Assembly: GCA_017311185.1 (NCBI GenBank)
Contig: JAESUZ010005462.1
Coordinates: 2,542,001 to 2,606,000, forward strand
From: Proteles cristata cristata
Taxonomy: Eukaryota > Chordata > Mammalia > Carnivora > Hyaenidae
DNA: 64,000 bases
Direction: 5' to 3'
The notes under the pieces: model-generated
What the model saw: only the letters and a program-made list of their open reading frames with translations
Database searches by the model: none
Told to the model about the DNA's origin: nothing
In this document: piece by piece, positions 22,600 through 34,235 of the stretch
Layout of the letters: the number at the start of each line of letters is the position of its first letter
Position numbering within the stretch: position 1 is the stretch's first letter
Translations under genes and position numbers: made by a program

Positions 22600-23943
22600 T
22601 GTGATACAATATCTTAATTCTTGTGCCCACTCCCCAGCTGCATGTATCTGATCCAGACCTGCTTGTCTTTGATCTTATTTTTTTAATCCTTCCATGCCTC
22701 TTACCATCATGAAACCATTTGCCACTTCCCAGAAAACTACATATTCCCATTTTGGGCCACTTCTTCTTTCACATAAAGTGGATGAGCAGGTGCCCTACTT
22801 ACAAATCTGCCCACTGAGAAGCTTTGCTCTCTCCACTGCCTTCAGGGCCATGCGTGATGTGATTGCAATGCAGCCATTATCCATTTTCAGCTCTCGGCCA
22901 TATACCATGTTAGACATCTGTAATAGAGCTCAAACTTTTTCTTCTTCCTTCTCCTGGTCATAGCAGATCCCTATAAGCACATGTAGGAGCTGAAAGAAGG
23001 ATGTAGACAGCTACAGTTGATGACATGTATGTCTGGACCACTTACTCATACAACTTGTTTTGCCCCTTGCTCCCTGTTTAGGGACCTGCTTAGGCTCATC
23101 CCAGATGTACCATCTCCATCCAATGATGGACTGTTGTGGAGTCCATCTAATATTATGACTTGGTGGGTCTGATAAACCAAGCTAATAATGGGAAGTTGCT
23201 CCATGGTCAAGTGTTCCACTTATAACAGAGTTTAGTAACACCCCAGGAGATTTCTTTTCTTAAGAAGTGTGCAACTCTGTGCTGCTGATGGAATCAACAT
23301 GGCCCTGCTCCAGGACTCCATAGACAACATTATGACTCCTCCACAGGATTTAGCACAAATTCACACAGCATTCAGCCCTACAGACAACACTGACTCCATA
23401 GGGTCTGCCATATTGCATGGTCTCAATGGCAGAACTGATCACAGCATGACCCATTGTTGGATCCTTTCCTGCTCCAGACTTCACTTAAATTTGGCAGCCT
23501 TCCATGTCAGCTGATACATAGGCCAGAGCACATTGTAGGTGTACAATGTGAGCAGCAGAACTCAGAAAGTCTGGCTAGGCAATGTGCTTCCTTATTTGTG
23601 GTATGGATATAAGATATAGCACTTTATCTGTTACTTTGGAGGGAATATCTGAGCATCATCTTACCCCCTGGGCCCTGAAAAACTTTACTCAAATGGCAGC
23701 CCTCTGAATTTTGGTATGGTTTATTTCCTACCTTTGGAAACATGTGTATCTTACCAAGGCCTCCAACAAGTTAGCCACTGCTTGCTTGTCCTGTCCAGTT
23801 TGATGTCATCAATTTAATGAATTAATGTAAGATTTTGTAGGATGTCCAGGGGTTTATATTTTCTTGGACTGATATGAAGGGCAGGAAAGCTGGGAAAATT
23901 ATAAAGAATGTTATTGTCTATTTCACATGAATAAAACAGCTTC

Positions 23944-24192
23944 TAAGACTTGTTTTTTTTTTTTTAGTTTTTAATGTTTATTTATTTTTGAGAGAGAGAG
24001 AGAGACTGAGAGTGTGACCAAGGGAGGGAGAGCAGAGAGAGGAAGGCACCAAATCTGAACCAGGCTCCAGGCTCTGAGCTGTCTGCACAGAATCTTATGT
24101 GGGGCTCAAACTCATAAATTGTGAGATCATGACCTGAGTGTAAGCCAGACACTTAACTGACTGAGTCACCCAGGTGCCCCTGAGACTTGTTT
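23944..24192. repeat. 12-base TSD around a SINE in ERV pol
   Basis: 'taagacttgttt' at 23944-23955 and 'tgagacttgttt' at 24181-24192, one mismatch. Confidence 0.8.
23956..24180 (-). mobile_element. CAN SINE inside ERV pol
   Basis: T-rich tail at the left, GA-rich block, 'accaggctccaggctctgag' body, and the head at the right ('gactgagtcacccaggtgcc'). Confidence 0.92.
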
Positions 24193-24330
24193 CTGATGGA
24201 AGTAGAAAAGAATACATCCACTAAATCAGTAGAATATGCTCTAGCAACAATAGCACATCCAGCCTCCAGGACAGTATTTGCAAATGGAATTATTACTTCC
24301 TTGAGCTTGGTAGTCTACACAGATGCAGAA

Positions 24331-26219
24331 AAGAAACTAAATTTGTACAAGTTCATATAAAAACTTGTGTGGTTAGAAATGGACACTGAGTCCCACTCCG
24401 AGGTATTGTTCTCTCCAATATGTGAAAATTTGTAGTTAGCAATTGTTTGGTTTAAAAAGATACATACATAGATACTTGTCTATAATAATAATAATGTATT
24501 AATACCATTCCTCTTTTTCATACTTGGTTTGGTGCATTCTTTTATATCATACTGAAGTAATTTCTCCATGAAGACTTCCTACCAAACTGGTTGCCGATCA
24601 GTTTTCCCTTTGCCTTTTTAAGAATAACACCTGCCATATGTATTTCTGGCCACAAAGTTCCCTTGATAAAAACCACATGAAAATACCATGAAGTCAAAGG
24701 GCAATATGTTTACATAGAACACATTTTTGTCATAAAAATTGTTTTTAGCATTAACAAAATACCTACTCTTAAAACTTGCTCTCTCAACATGGGCTACTTG
24801 ATCCAACCTCATGTTTTGTGATATCCCTAATCCAATAAAGTCAGGGTACTGAGCTGCCATTGGATATCAAACAGTCCTTAAAAAAGGAGAAAAGAGACAA
24901 ACTTAGATGAGGTGACTTCTGTGGTCAGGTTAGAGCCACCCATGAGGCAATCTGGTTCCATAGCTTTTATCTCCTGGCAGCCTTTATTGAACAGAGGCCA
25001 TGAGAGATGTTAAAGCCCTTTTAAACTCTCATCCCCCTTTTTTTTCTATCATGTTTCACAGACTACTTCCTGTCACCCGATTGCCTACTTTCCTTCTGCC
25101 AATGAGAAAATTATTAGGTGCCAGCACATTCAGTAGATTGTTATTCAGTTGCACTTGAAAATGTTCATTTACTGTAATAGGCTCATTATTCTAGGAATGT
25201 AATTGGAACCCAGACTGTTATGACCTCAGGAAATAGAACATAACAAAGCTATGCAGAAATATTAACTTTACCCCAAAGCTGGGCAGCCCTTTTCTTAGGG
25301 AAAACGGAGGAATCCATCATCCCACCTTCTTATTCTCTCACAAAATCACAGATGGTTGGGTCTTTGTGAACTGTTAAGAACTTCCAATCGAAATTCCTTA
25401 ATTGACCCATGGTAAAACTGAATCCGATCAACTTAAAACAATAGAAATTTTACTGTCTTAGAAAAATTTTTTTCTAGTGACAGCTAAAGTTTGGAGTAGC
25501 CGAGAACTAGTCAAGAAAGGCTGTATATACCTAGGTTTGTATAGCAACTGCAACACAAAGTTGGGTGGACTTATAACCAGTTATGAAGATAAGCACTGAA
25601 AGCACTTAAAAAGTGAAGAAAAACAGAGGGAGGAGTAAAAGTTAAAGTCCATATTAATGACCCATGTAGAATGAGGGGAGTAGACAAGTTGACAAACTCT
25701 CACATTCTATTTCATGATGTCTATTATGCGTTTAAAAATTATTAATAAAATGGAGTTTAACACAGAAATAATGCACTGTACACCATCCAAATAGCTGATG
25801 TAGGAATCTGGTTTGATATTAATGATTTAGACTGGAAACTGTTCAACATATGGGCTTAAAATAATTAGAAATGTTATCCCCTTCAGTGTGAGCAATGCCT
25901 AGACTAATCTAAGACCTTATTTTAAGCCTCAGAATAGCTGTATTCCAGAGACCTCATTTGAGTTTGGTTTCCCTTTTTGGAGTAAAATTTTATGGCCTCA
26001 TGTGACTTTATAAGAAGGGCATCATTATATGTGCACACACATACATATGAACCATGTTTGAAATTTCTAATTTCAGCCTCTGAACAAAGAAACTATTTTG
26101 TAGTATAATAAGACATATTTACTAGTATTTAAATGGCAGGCTTATTGTAAGTTTTACATTAAAAATGCAATAGTATTTTTTAGACCCAAAATAATTTATA
26201 GTGCTTAACATTTCTCAGT
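24331..26219. other. Unannotated non-coding stretch
   Basis: AT-rich, no SINE or L1 of recognisable age, no credible coding frame. Confidence 0.45.
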
Positions 26220-26998
26220 TGGGTTAAAAGCACAGAGCCAAGACCAACAAATCCAATAGAAAAATGGGCAAAGGATAGGAATAGACAATCCACAGAAAAG
26301 GAAAAGTAATTGTCTCTTTAAAATATGAAAAGACGTTCACTGGACTCGGTATGAGAGATGCGAATTAAAATATACTGAGATGCCATATTTTAATCAATTA
26401 CATTGGCAAAATTTCAAAAATTATTAATACTTCCATTGGTGAAGATGTGGGGAAACAGCTTTCTCACACATTGCTGGTGGGAGTATAAATTGCTACAGCC
26501 CCCATGATGGTCTATTTGGCAATAATTATCAAAATTATAAATGCATATTACCCTTTAACCTATTAATTCCCTCTGTAACTTTATCCTACAGATATATTTG
26601 CACACGTGCAAAATGACATATTTACAAACTTTTCCATTGCAGCATTGTTTATAATAGCGAAAGATTGGAAATACCCCACATTTCCATTATTAAGGACTAT
26701 TTAAATAAAATATGGAACATGCAGTTATTTGGGGAGAAAATGAACCGTCTATACACTGATATGGAAAAATCTCCATATATATAATTTTGTGAAAGAAAAC
26801 AGAGTAAAAAACTGAATGTACAGTATGTCCCTTTTGTGTATCAATAGCAGGAGAGAGAAGAATATATCTTTGTATTTACTAGTATTTATAATTAAAAACT
26901 CTGGAAAGCTGCACAAGACACTAACAAAAATTTTATAGAAATGGGATGAGTAGTGGAAAAACATAGGAGGAAGACATTTTACTCCATACCTTTTCATT
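26220..26998 (+). repeat. Ancient L1M/HAL1-type 3' end
   Basis: Decayed but ordered phrases: 'aatagaaaaatgggcaaagg', 'aagatgtggggaaacagc', 'ttgctggtgggagtataaat', 'attgcagcattgtttataat', 'gatatggaaaaatctcc'. This matches the ORF2 C-terminal end and 3' UTR of old mammalian L1s. Confidence 0.7.
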
Positions 26999-26999
26999 T

Positions 27000-27338
27000 C
27001 CTTTTATTTTCTCCCAGCTTTATTGAAATATAATTTGACACAAACATTATGTAAATGTAAGATGTACAATATAATGATTTGAAATATGTATATATTGTGA
27101 AAAGATTACCACAACAAAGTTATTTAACACATCATCCCCTCCCATAGTTAGAACTTTTTTGTTGTATACATGGTGAGAACTTTTAAAATACTCTTGGCAA
27201 CATTTAAGTATCCAACACATTATTGTTAATTAGCCACCATGCTGTACATTATGTCACCAGAACTTACTTTTCCTACAACTGGAAACTTGTACCCTTTGAC
27301 CTCTTTCACCCATTTATTTCCACACCCTACTTCCTCCT
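27000..27338. repeat. Ancient L1-type UTR fragment
   Basis: Contains 'tttattgaaatataatttga', 'caccatgctgtacattatg' and 'ggaaacttgtaccctttgac', typical of L1MA/L1MB-type UTR sequence. It directly precedes the antisense L1; whether it belongs to it is unclear. Confidence 0.55.
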
Positions 27339-27917
27339 TCAGTTCCACTTGATTATAATGAATGATTTGTTTAATTTGGTTTTCTAGTATCTGTTGAGGA
27401 TTTTTGCATCTATGTTCATCATAGGGATATTGGTTTGTAGTTCAATTTTTTTGCAGTATCTATCTCGTTTTGGTATCAAGGTAATGTTGGCCTCATAGAA
27501 TTAATTTGGAAATTTTCCTTAATCTTCTAATTTTTTTTAATACTTTGAGAAGAATAGGTATTAACTCTTCTTTAAATATTTGGTAGAATTTGCCTGTGAT
27601 GCCATCTGGCCCTAGATTTTTGTTTGTTGAAAAAATTTTTTTGATTACTGCTTCAATTTCTTTGCTGGTTATCATCTGTTCAAATGTTCTATTTCTTCTG
27701 GTTTAAGTTTTGGTAGTTTATATGTTTTTAGGAATGTATTCATTTTTTCTAGGTTGTCCAATTTGTTAACATATAGTTTGTCATATTATTCTCTTATAAT
27801 TGTATTTCTGTGGTGTTGGTTATTACTTCTCCTCTCTCATTTGTGATTTTTTAATTTGAGTACTTTCTCTTTTTTTCTAGATAAGTCTGGCAAAAGGTTT
27901 ATCAATTTTATTCTTCT

Positions 27918-27933
27918 TTTAGATTTTTAGTTT

Positions 27934-27970
<37 letters not shown>

Positions 27971-28010
27971 ACAAGTGGGAGAGAGGGGGAAGAGGAAGCA
28001 AGACAAAGAA
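27918..28010 (-). mobile_element. SINE tail fragment with (TG)n
   Basis: 'agttttagtttaga'-like start, then a (GT)n run at 27939-27967 and a GA-rich block, the usual 3' half of an antisense CAN SINE. It is cut by the next SINE, so only the tail half remains. Confidence 0.6.
27939..27967. repeat. (GT)n microsatellite
   Basis: About 14 GT units in the tail region of the SINE fragment. Confidence 0.93.
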
Positions 28011-28013
28011 TCA

Positions 28014-28206
28014 TATTTTAATATTTATTTATTTATAGATAGATAGAGAGCACATATAAAAGGGGGCAGGGCAGAGAGAAAGGGAGAGAGAGAAACCCAC
28101 GCAGGCTCTGCACTGTCAGCACATAGCAAGATGTGAGGCTTGACTTCATAACCTGAGCTAATATCAAGAGTCAGACACTCCACTGACTAAGCCACCCAGG
28201 TGCCCC
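28014..28206 (-). mobile_element. CAN SINE inside antisense L1
   Basis: Left T/A-rich tail 'tttaatatttatttattta', GA block, 'gcaggctctgcactgtcag', head at the right 'gactaagccacccaggtgcc'. Confidence 0.85.
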
Positions 28207-28649
28207 AGTTTTATTCATTTTTTATCAAAGAAGCAGCTCCTTGTTTTATTGATCTGTTCTTCTTTTACTTTCTAATACACAATTTATTTCTGCTCTAATT
28301 TTTATTATTTCTTTCCTTCTTCTGGTTTTCTTTTATTTGTTGTTCTTTTTCTAGCTCCTTTAGGCATAAGGTTAGGTTTTTTACTGGAGATCTTTCTTGA
28401 AGTATTACTATATTATTATAAGCTTCCCTTTTAGAACTGGTTTTGCTAAATCCCAAAGGTTTTGGACCATTGTGTTTTTATTTTCCTTTGTTTCCATGTA
28501 CTTTTTAAATTTCTTTCTTTGATTTCCTGGTTGACCCATTCATTGTTTACTAGCTGTTATTTGACCTCCATGTATGTGTGGTCTTTCTAGCTTTTTCTTT
28601 GTGGTTGACTTCTAGTTTCATAGCGTTGTGATCAGAAAAGATGCATATT

Positions 28650-28892
28650 AAAAATGTGATCTCTTGGGGCGCCTGGGTGGCTTAGTTGGTTAAGCGTCCG
28701 ACTTTCGCTTGGGTCATGATCTCGTGGTTCGTGGGTTCGAGCCCCGCGTTGGGCTCTGTGCTGACTGCCAGCTCAGAGCCTGGAGCCTGTTTCAGTCTGT
28801 GACTCCCTCTCTCTCTGACCCTCCCCTGTTCACGCTGTCTCTCTTTCTCTCTCTCCTAGAAATAAATAAAACATTAAAAAATGTGATCTCTT
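28650..28892. repeat. 16-base perfect TSD around a young SINE
   Basis: 'aaaaatgtgatctctt' at 28650-28665 and 28877-28892 is identical. Confidence 0.93.
28666..28876 (+). mobile_element. Young felid CAN SINE in L1
   Basis: Near-consensus head 'ggggcgcctgggtggcttag', B-box-like 'gtgggttcgagccccgc', body 'ctgactgccagctcagagcc', tail 'tcctagaaataaataaaaca'. Many CpG sites are retained, so it is a recent insertion. Confidence 0.95.
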
Positions 28893-29599
28893 TGAATCTG
28901 TTGAGGCTTATTTTGTGGTCTACTATGTGACCTATTCTGGAGTACGTTCCATTTGCACATGAAAAGAATGCATATTCTACTGCTTTAGGATGGAATGTTC
29001 TGAATATATCTGTTAAATCTATCTGATCCAGTATGTCATTCAAAGCCATTGTTTTCACCTTGATTTTCTGTTTAAATGATATGTCCATTGATGTAAGTAG
29101 GTGTTAAAGTCCCCTACTATCATTGTATTATTATTTACTAGTACGTTTATGTTTTTTTATAAATTTTTTATATATTTGGTTACTTCTATCTTGGGTGCAT
29201 AAATATTTGCAGTTGTTATATCTTCTTGTTGGATTGTCCCATTTATTATCATATAGTGTCCTTCTGTGCCTATTATTACAGTCTATTTGGTCCAATATAA
29301 AGCATTGCTAGTCTGGCTTTCTTTTGACATCCTTTTGCATGATAGGTGTTTCCACATCACTTCACTCTCAATCTGCAGCATCTTTAAGTCTAAAATGAGT
29401 CTCTTGCAGGCAGCATATAGATAGGTTTTGTTTTGTTATCTTTTCTGTGACCTTATGTCTTTTGATTGGAGTGTTTAGTCCATTTATATTCAAAGTTATT
29501 ATTGGTAGATATGTATTCTCATTTTCTTATTTGTTTTGCAGTTATTTCTGAAGGTTTTCTCTGATCCTTGTCTTTCTTTGATAGTTTGTTATTTTTTTT

Positions 29600-30770
29600 G
29601 TGATATATTTGGATTTATTTCTCTTATTCTTTGTATACTTATTAATGTTTTTTTAAATTTGTGGTTACCATTAGGTTTGTATATAACATCTTTGTATATA
29701 ACTGCATATAGCAATTTACATCAAGTTGATGATCATTTAGGTTTGAATCCATTCTTTACTCCTCTCCTCCCCCACATTTTAGGTATATGGTGTCATATGT
29801 CACACCTTTTTATTCTGTGAGTTCCTTGACTGATTTTTTACAGAACTATTCATTTTCACTTTTGTGTTTCCTACCTCCATACAGTCACTTTTGATTTTCC
29901 TTTCCACTCAAAGATCTTAACTATTTCTTGCAGGGCTCGATTAGTTATCACAAACTTCTTTAGTTTTTGTTTGTGTGGGAAATTCAATCTCTCCTTCTAT
30001 TCTGAATGATAACATCGCTAGATAGAATATTCTTGGCTGAAGATTTTGTCCACTCAGCACTTTGAATATATAATGCCACTCTTTTCTGGCTTGCAATGTT
30101 TCTACTGAAAAATCTCCTGATATCCTTTTTTGATTTCCCTTGTATGTTACTGTCTTCTTTGGTCTTGCTCTTTAAAATTTTTTTATTACTATATTTTGTC
30201 AATTTAATTACAATATGTCTTACTGTTGGCCTGCTTTTGTTGATTTGATGAAAGTTCTCTGCCTTTTGGATCTAAATGTCTATTTCTTTCCCCAGATTAG
30301 GGACGTTTTCAGCTATTATTTTTTCAAATAAATTTTCTGCCCCCTCTTTTCTCTCTTCTTCTGTGACTCCTGTAATGTGAATTTTATTACAGTTGATGGG
30401 GTCACTGAATTCCCTATTCCCTTTTTCATAATTCTTTTCTTTACCTTCTGTTCAGATAGATTACGTTCCATTACTCTCTCTTCTAGGTTATTAATTCATT
30501 CCTCTGTTTTTTCCAACCTGCTGTTCATTCTATCAAACATGTTTCTTATTTATTGATTGATCCCTTTATTTCTGCCATGTTATCTCTGTTTTAAGGGCCT
30601 CACACATGTCTTCTACTCTTTTCTCAATTTCAGTGAGTTATCCTATGATCATTCCCTTAAATACTCTATTAGGCATTTTTCTTATATCTGTTTTGCTTAG
30701 ATCTCTTCCCATGGCCTTGTCTTGTTCTTTCATTTGGGATATACTTCTCTGTCTTCTCATTTTGTCTAAG
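29600..30770 (-). pseudogene. L1 ORF1 relic
   Basis: The frame at 29984-30202 contains 'KKDIRRFFSRN' and 'SQKRVALYIQSAEW', matching the ORF1p C-terminal domain region. The N-terminal side extends to about 30770 in broken frames rich in Lys and Glu. Not translatable. Confidence 0.65.
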
Positions 30771-30779
30771 TCTCTGTGC

Positions 30780-31925
30780 CTCTTTCTGTGTTAGGAAACT
30801 CAGCTACATCTCCTGTTCTTGAGGACAATGGCCTTATGGAGAAGTCTTATAGTGCCCTACTGTGTAGTGTCTCCTGTTTCCCAGGGCCTGGTACTTCTGG
30901 GAGTGTCTCCAGTGTTGCTGTATGTGCTCTGCTCTTTTGTTCTGGATGCTTTATATTTCAGGCCAGTCATCTGCAGAGGCTCTCCTTGCCTTTTGAGAAC
31001 AGTGTTTGGCCCCTGGCCTGAATATGGCAAGTTTTAATGAGGTGTGCTCTGATATGCTTGTAAAATGAGACCTTTTCCCACCAACATCAGAACTGATGCT
31101 CCACAAAACTCACAAGCTGGGAGACACATTTGAGTAGGGGTTTGCACCAGTTTACCATGGGAGGGAGCCTGCCAAGCTGAAACTGAGGTGAGGACCACTG
31201 GGAAGGGTAGTTCTATCAGAGTGTGCGGGATAGGGGCTGCATATAAGCAAGATAAGTAGTGAGTGTTGGTGCTGCCCTGGTTCCCACAGGTGATCCTGTG
31301 CTTACGCTAAGGAGAAGGAGTGGAAAAAGTCACCAGCCAGTTCCTTTGTTCCTGGTAGGGTCTTTCCATGAATTCTGCCTCTCTGGGATGGACACCAAGA
31401 TGAGCAAAAACCTCCCCATTCTGTGCCCCAGGTACTCTTTATTTAGATTTCTCTTTCCTTGCTGTATGTCATGAGTTGTTTCCCTGCCTTCTCTCTAGGA
31501 GAAGTGCACTGTCCCTGGCTGTATTCTAGCCAAGCCTGCTGACCTTAAAAACTCCAGGCTTTAAGCTGTGCTGGTTGCCAGAAGTCATGAAATTCAGTTC
31601 CCTCTTATTTTCTATGCTTATTGTTATAGGGATTCATTTTCCCCTTGTGCTCCCCTGTGTGCTAGCCTGTCTTTTGCTCTTCTCCATGACCATAGCCCCC
31701 ACCTCATTATCGCAGCCACAGTCCATTTCTCTCCCAAACTGCATCTCCCACCTTCTTTGATGTGGCCTCTTTTCTACCTTAGTTTTGAAGTTTGTTCTGC
31801 CTGTTTTTGGGTCAATTTTGGGATACTTAAGAGATATGATAGCTATCTAGTTGTATTCATGGGATGAGGCAAGCCTAAGGTCCTCCTACTCCATTATCAT
31901 CATCCAATCTGGCTCAGGGTGAGTT
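30780..31925 (-). promoter_or_regulatory. L1 5' UTR, GC-richer than surroundings
   Basis: Lies upstream of the ORF1 relic on the minus strand and ends near 31925 with 'ctactccattatcatcatcc'. The 5' UTR of this family holds the sense promoter and, in some mammals, an antisense promoter. Position is seen; activity is inference. Confidence 0.5.
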
Positions 31926-32021
31926 TATATTACAGTATAATTATAATTATATGTGAACATCAGCCTGTATTTCAGGGTGACCAATTTTTTTTAATATTCT
32001 TTAAAAAATACTTTTAATTCC

Positions 32022-32334
32022 TTATTTTTTTTTTACAAATAGTTTATTGTCGAATTGGTTTCCATATAACACCCAGTGCTCATCCCCACAAGTGCCCTCC
32101 TCCATGCCCACCCCTCCTCCCCCCCACATCCACCAGTTTCTCAGCATTCAAGAGTCTCTCATGGTTTGCCTCTCTCCCTTTCCCTCACCATTTCCGCCCT
32201 TCTTCTCCCCCTTGTTCCTCTGTCAAGTTCCTCCTAATCCTCCTATATGTGCAGACATATGATATTTGTCCTTCTCTGCCTGACTTATTTCGCTCAGCAT
32301 AACACCCTCAAGGTCCATCCATGTTGCTACACAT
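32022..32334 (-). mobile_element. Young L1 LINE 3' end, antisense, very short
   Basis: T-run, 'agtttattgtcgaattggtt', the antisense 3' UTR and only the last part of ORF2 ('ctcaaggtccatccatgttg'), about 0.3 kb. No clear TSD was found. Confidence 0.9.
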
Positions 32335-32439
32335 GTATTTAGACCTAGAGTTAGCAAAGATAGGTAGAATTAGCCAAGATATCATAACACTCCCTATAAG
32401 AATAACTTCATTACATAAATGTTTAAACAACATGCTAAA

Positions 32440-33003
32440 TTTTATTCCAACATTATGACAATAGCTTTCTAATGTGCTTCCACCTTGCCTTCCTTCAATT
32501 CGTTATCAGCCCTACTATTCTACTAAAATCATAAATAATACCATGTCAGTTTTCTGGTCAAAACTCTCTAAAAGCTCCCTATTTTGCTGTTAGTAAATAA
32601 AAACCCTTTTAATAATATCCGAGGTCTGATGAAAGCAGCCATCCAGCACCTCCTGTGCCAAGTATCACTATGGCCCTCCAGCTACAAATGCATTCTTATT
32701 TGCCTCACTTGCAACGCTGGAGCAGGTCCTTGTAGATATTCTTCTGGCACAATGCCCTGCTTTGTTAGCAGAGAGCATTGCAGGAGGAAAGGGCTTCTCT
32801 TCCTGGTTGTGGTGTTTGGTCTTGCTCTCAAAACTCAGCTTCTAGTCTTATGCAGAAGACCCAGAAATGCCCACTCTCCACAGTGTCTTATTGGCATCCC
32901 TGTGTAGGCCTTCAGCTCCATCTGAAATTTATCAGTGAATTTCTGTTATCTAGAGAACTGTGTCATACCTTCTTGACATCTGAATCTGTGCCTTTGTTGG
33001 AGA
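32440..33003 (+). repeat. L2 LINE fragment
   Basis: Sense L2 order: 'taatgtgcttccaccttgcc', 'tcaaaactctctaaaagctc' and later decayed phrases. The twin-primed L1 at 33020 interrupts its 3' side; weak L2-like sequence may continue after 33361. Confidence 0.5.
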
Positions 33004-33360
33004 TGGGGGAGTATCTTCTTTTCTTTATTTTTTATTTTTTTACAAATAGTTTATTGTCAAATTGGTTTCCACATAACACCCAGTGCTCATCCCCACAAGT
33101 GCCCTCCTCCATGCCCATCTCCTCCTCCCCCCCACATCCATCAATCTTCAGTTTTTGTCATAGCAGCACTCTCCACAGTAGCTAAAACATGGAAAGAGCC
33201 TAAGTGTCCATCAATGGATGAATGGATCAAGAAGATGTGGTTTATCTACACCATGGAATACTACATGGCAATGAGAAACAATGAAATCTGGCCATGTGTA
33301 GCAACATGGATGGACCTTGAGGGTGTTATGCTGAGCAAAATGAGTGGGGGAGTATCTTCT
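33004..33360. repeat. 16-base perfect TSD around a twin-primed L1
   Basis: 'tgggggagtatcttct' is found at 33004-33019 and 33345-33360, identical. Confidence 0.95.
33020..33344 (-). mobile_element. L1 LINE with 5' inversion (twin priming)
   Basis: 33020-33157 is antisense L1 3' UTR starting with the T-rich tail and 'tttattgtcaaattggtttc'. From about 33157 the sequence flips to sense ORF2 C-terminal end ('[20 protein letters not shown]' in frame at 33217-33276), stopping at 33344. A single TSD encloses both halves, so this is one event in which second-strand priming inverted the 5' part. Confidence 0.93.
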
Positions 33361-33509
33361 AAGTTTACTCCTTCCTGGGGTACTGTGACTCAGTGCTATA
33401 GTTGGCGGCGCTCTTTACATTTGTTACTCATATATCCTTTGGAGTTCTCTCTACAACTTAGCAGGCAATCCCTCTTTCACTAGTTAATAATTTTTAAAAT
33501 TCCCTGTTT

Positions 33510-34235
33510 AAAAAAACCTATATGAAAAAAAAATCAGTTGCATTTCTATACACCAACAAAAACATACTGAAAACGAAATTGAGAAAACAGTCTCCACTTA
33601 AAATAACATTAAAAAAATGAAAGACTCAATAATAATAAGCTTAACATTAGAGATGAGAGACTGGTACACTGAAAGCTGTGAAAGCTGCTGAAGGAAATTA
33701 AGGAGAAAAAGAAATGAAAGACATCTCATGTCCATTGACTGAAATAATATTTCTCAGCTTTTAAAATAAACAACTGGGATGTTCATCCACTCTTAAAATG
33801 TTGAAATTAGACATAAGACTTAAATTGTTAAAATGCCCATATTTCTCAAAACAATATACAGATCCAATGCATTTCCTATCAAAGTGCCAATGATTTTTTT
33901 TTCAGGAAAAGAAAAAAGTCCTAAAATAGACATGGAAGATCAAGGGACCCTAAACAGCCAAAACACTATTGAAACAGAACAAACTCGGAAGCATCACAGC
34001 TTTTTTATTACAAAACATATTACAAAGCTATAGTAATCAAACAGTGTGGTAATGGCATAAAGATAGACATGTAGACCAATGGAACTGAATAGAGAACCCA
34101 TAAATAAACTCTTCCACATATGCTCAAATGATCATCAACAAGAGTGTCAAGACAACCTAATGGGAAAAGTACAGTCCCTTTAAAAAATGGTATTAAGAAA
34201 ATTGGATATCCATATGCAAAAGAATGAAGAAATGA
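33510..34235 (+). repeat. Ancient L1 ORF2 fragment
   Basis: Decayed ORF2 phrases in order: 'catttctatacaccaacaaa', 'gaaattgagaaaacag', 'cagatccaatgcatttccta', 'tagaccaatggaactgaata', 'atccatatgcaaaagaatga'. It is interrupted at about 33745-33828 by non-L1 sequence that resembles DNA about 0.95 kb downstream. Confidence 0.75.

Larger units (their letters stand above)
22600..24330 (-). pseudogene. Endogenous retrovirus class III (ERVL-like) pol relic, antisense
   Basis: Read on the minus strand, this follows the gene order of an ERVL-type pol: the N-terminal side of reverse transcriptase near 24300, the catalytic box at 23805-23816, then RT-connection/RNase H-like sequence down to about 22600. 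The catalytic box reads IDD preceded by a stop codon where the family has tyrosine. Many other stops and frameshifts are present and no gag, env or paired LTRs are recognised beside it. A SINE interrupts it at 23956-24180. The ERVL assignment rests on remembered similarity of the segments after the box; a profile search would settle it. Not functional. Confidence 0.62.
27340..29540 (-). pseudogene. L1 ORF2 relic (endonuclease plus part of RT)
   Basis: Near 27500-27675 the frame reads 'SKEIEAVIKKIFSTNK' and 'LGPDGITGKFYQ', the early reverse transcriptase. Endonuclease parts lie at 28900-29540 (a 'DLTDIFRTFHP' segment near 29000, N-terminal part near 29480). Stops and two SINEs break it; the catalytic FADD region and beyond are missing. 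Confidence 0.75.
27340..31925 (-). mobile_element. Long antisense L1 LINE with 5' UTR, 3'-deleted
   Basis: On the minus strand: a 5' UTR (about 31925-30780), an ORF1 relic (about 30770-29600), an ORF2 relic (from about 29540) that stops in the reverse transcriptase near 27340. The ORF2 C-terminal half and 3' UTR are absent. SINEs are nested at 27918-28206 and 28666-28876. The ORF1 start differs from that of the antisense L1 at 5900, so it is a different, older subfamily. Confidence 0.85.

Noticed and set aside
22388..23514. Apparent open frames on both strands treated as host genes
   Set aside because: They overlap the ERV pol relic or unrecognised flanks and show no intact domain.
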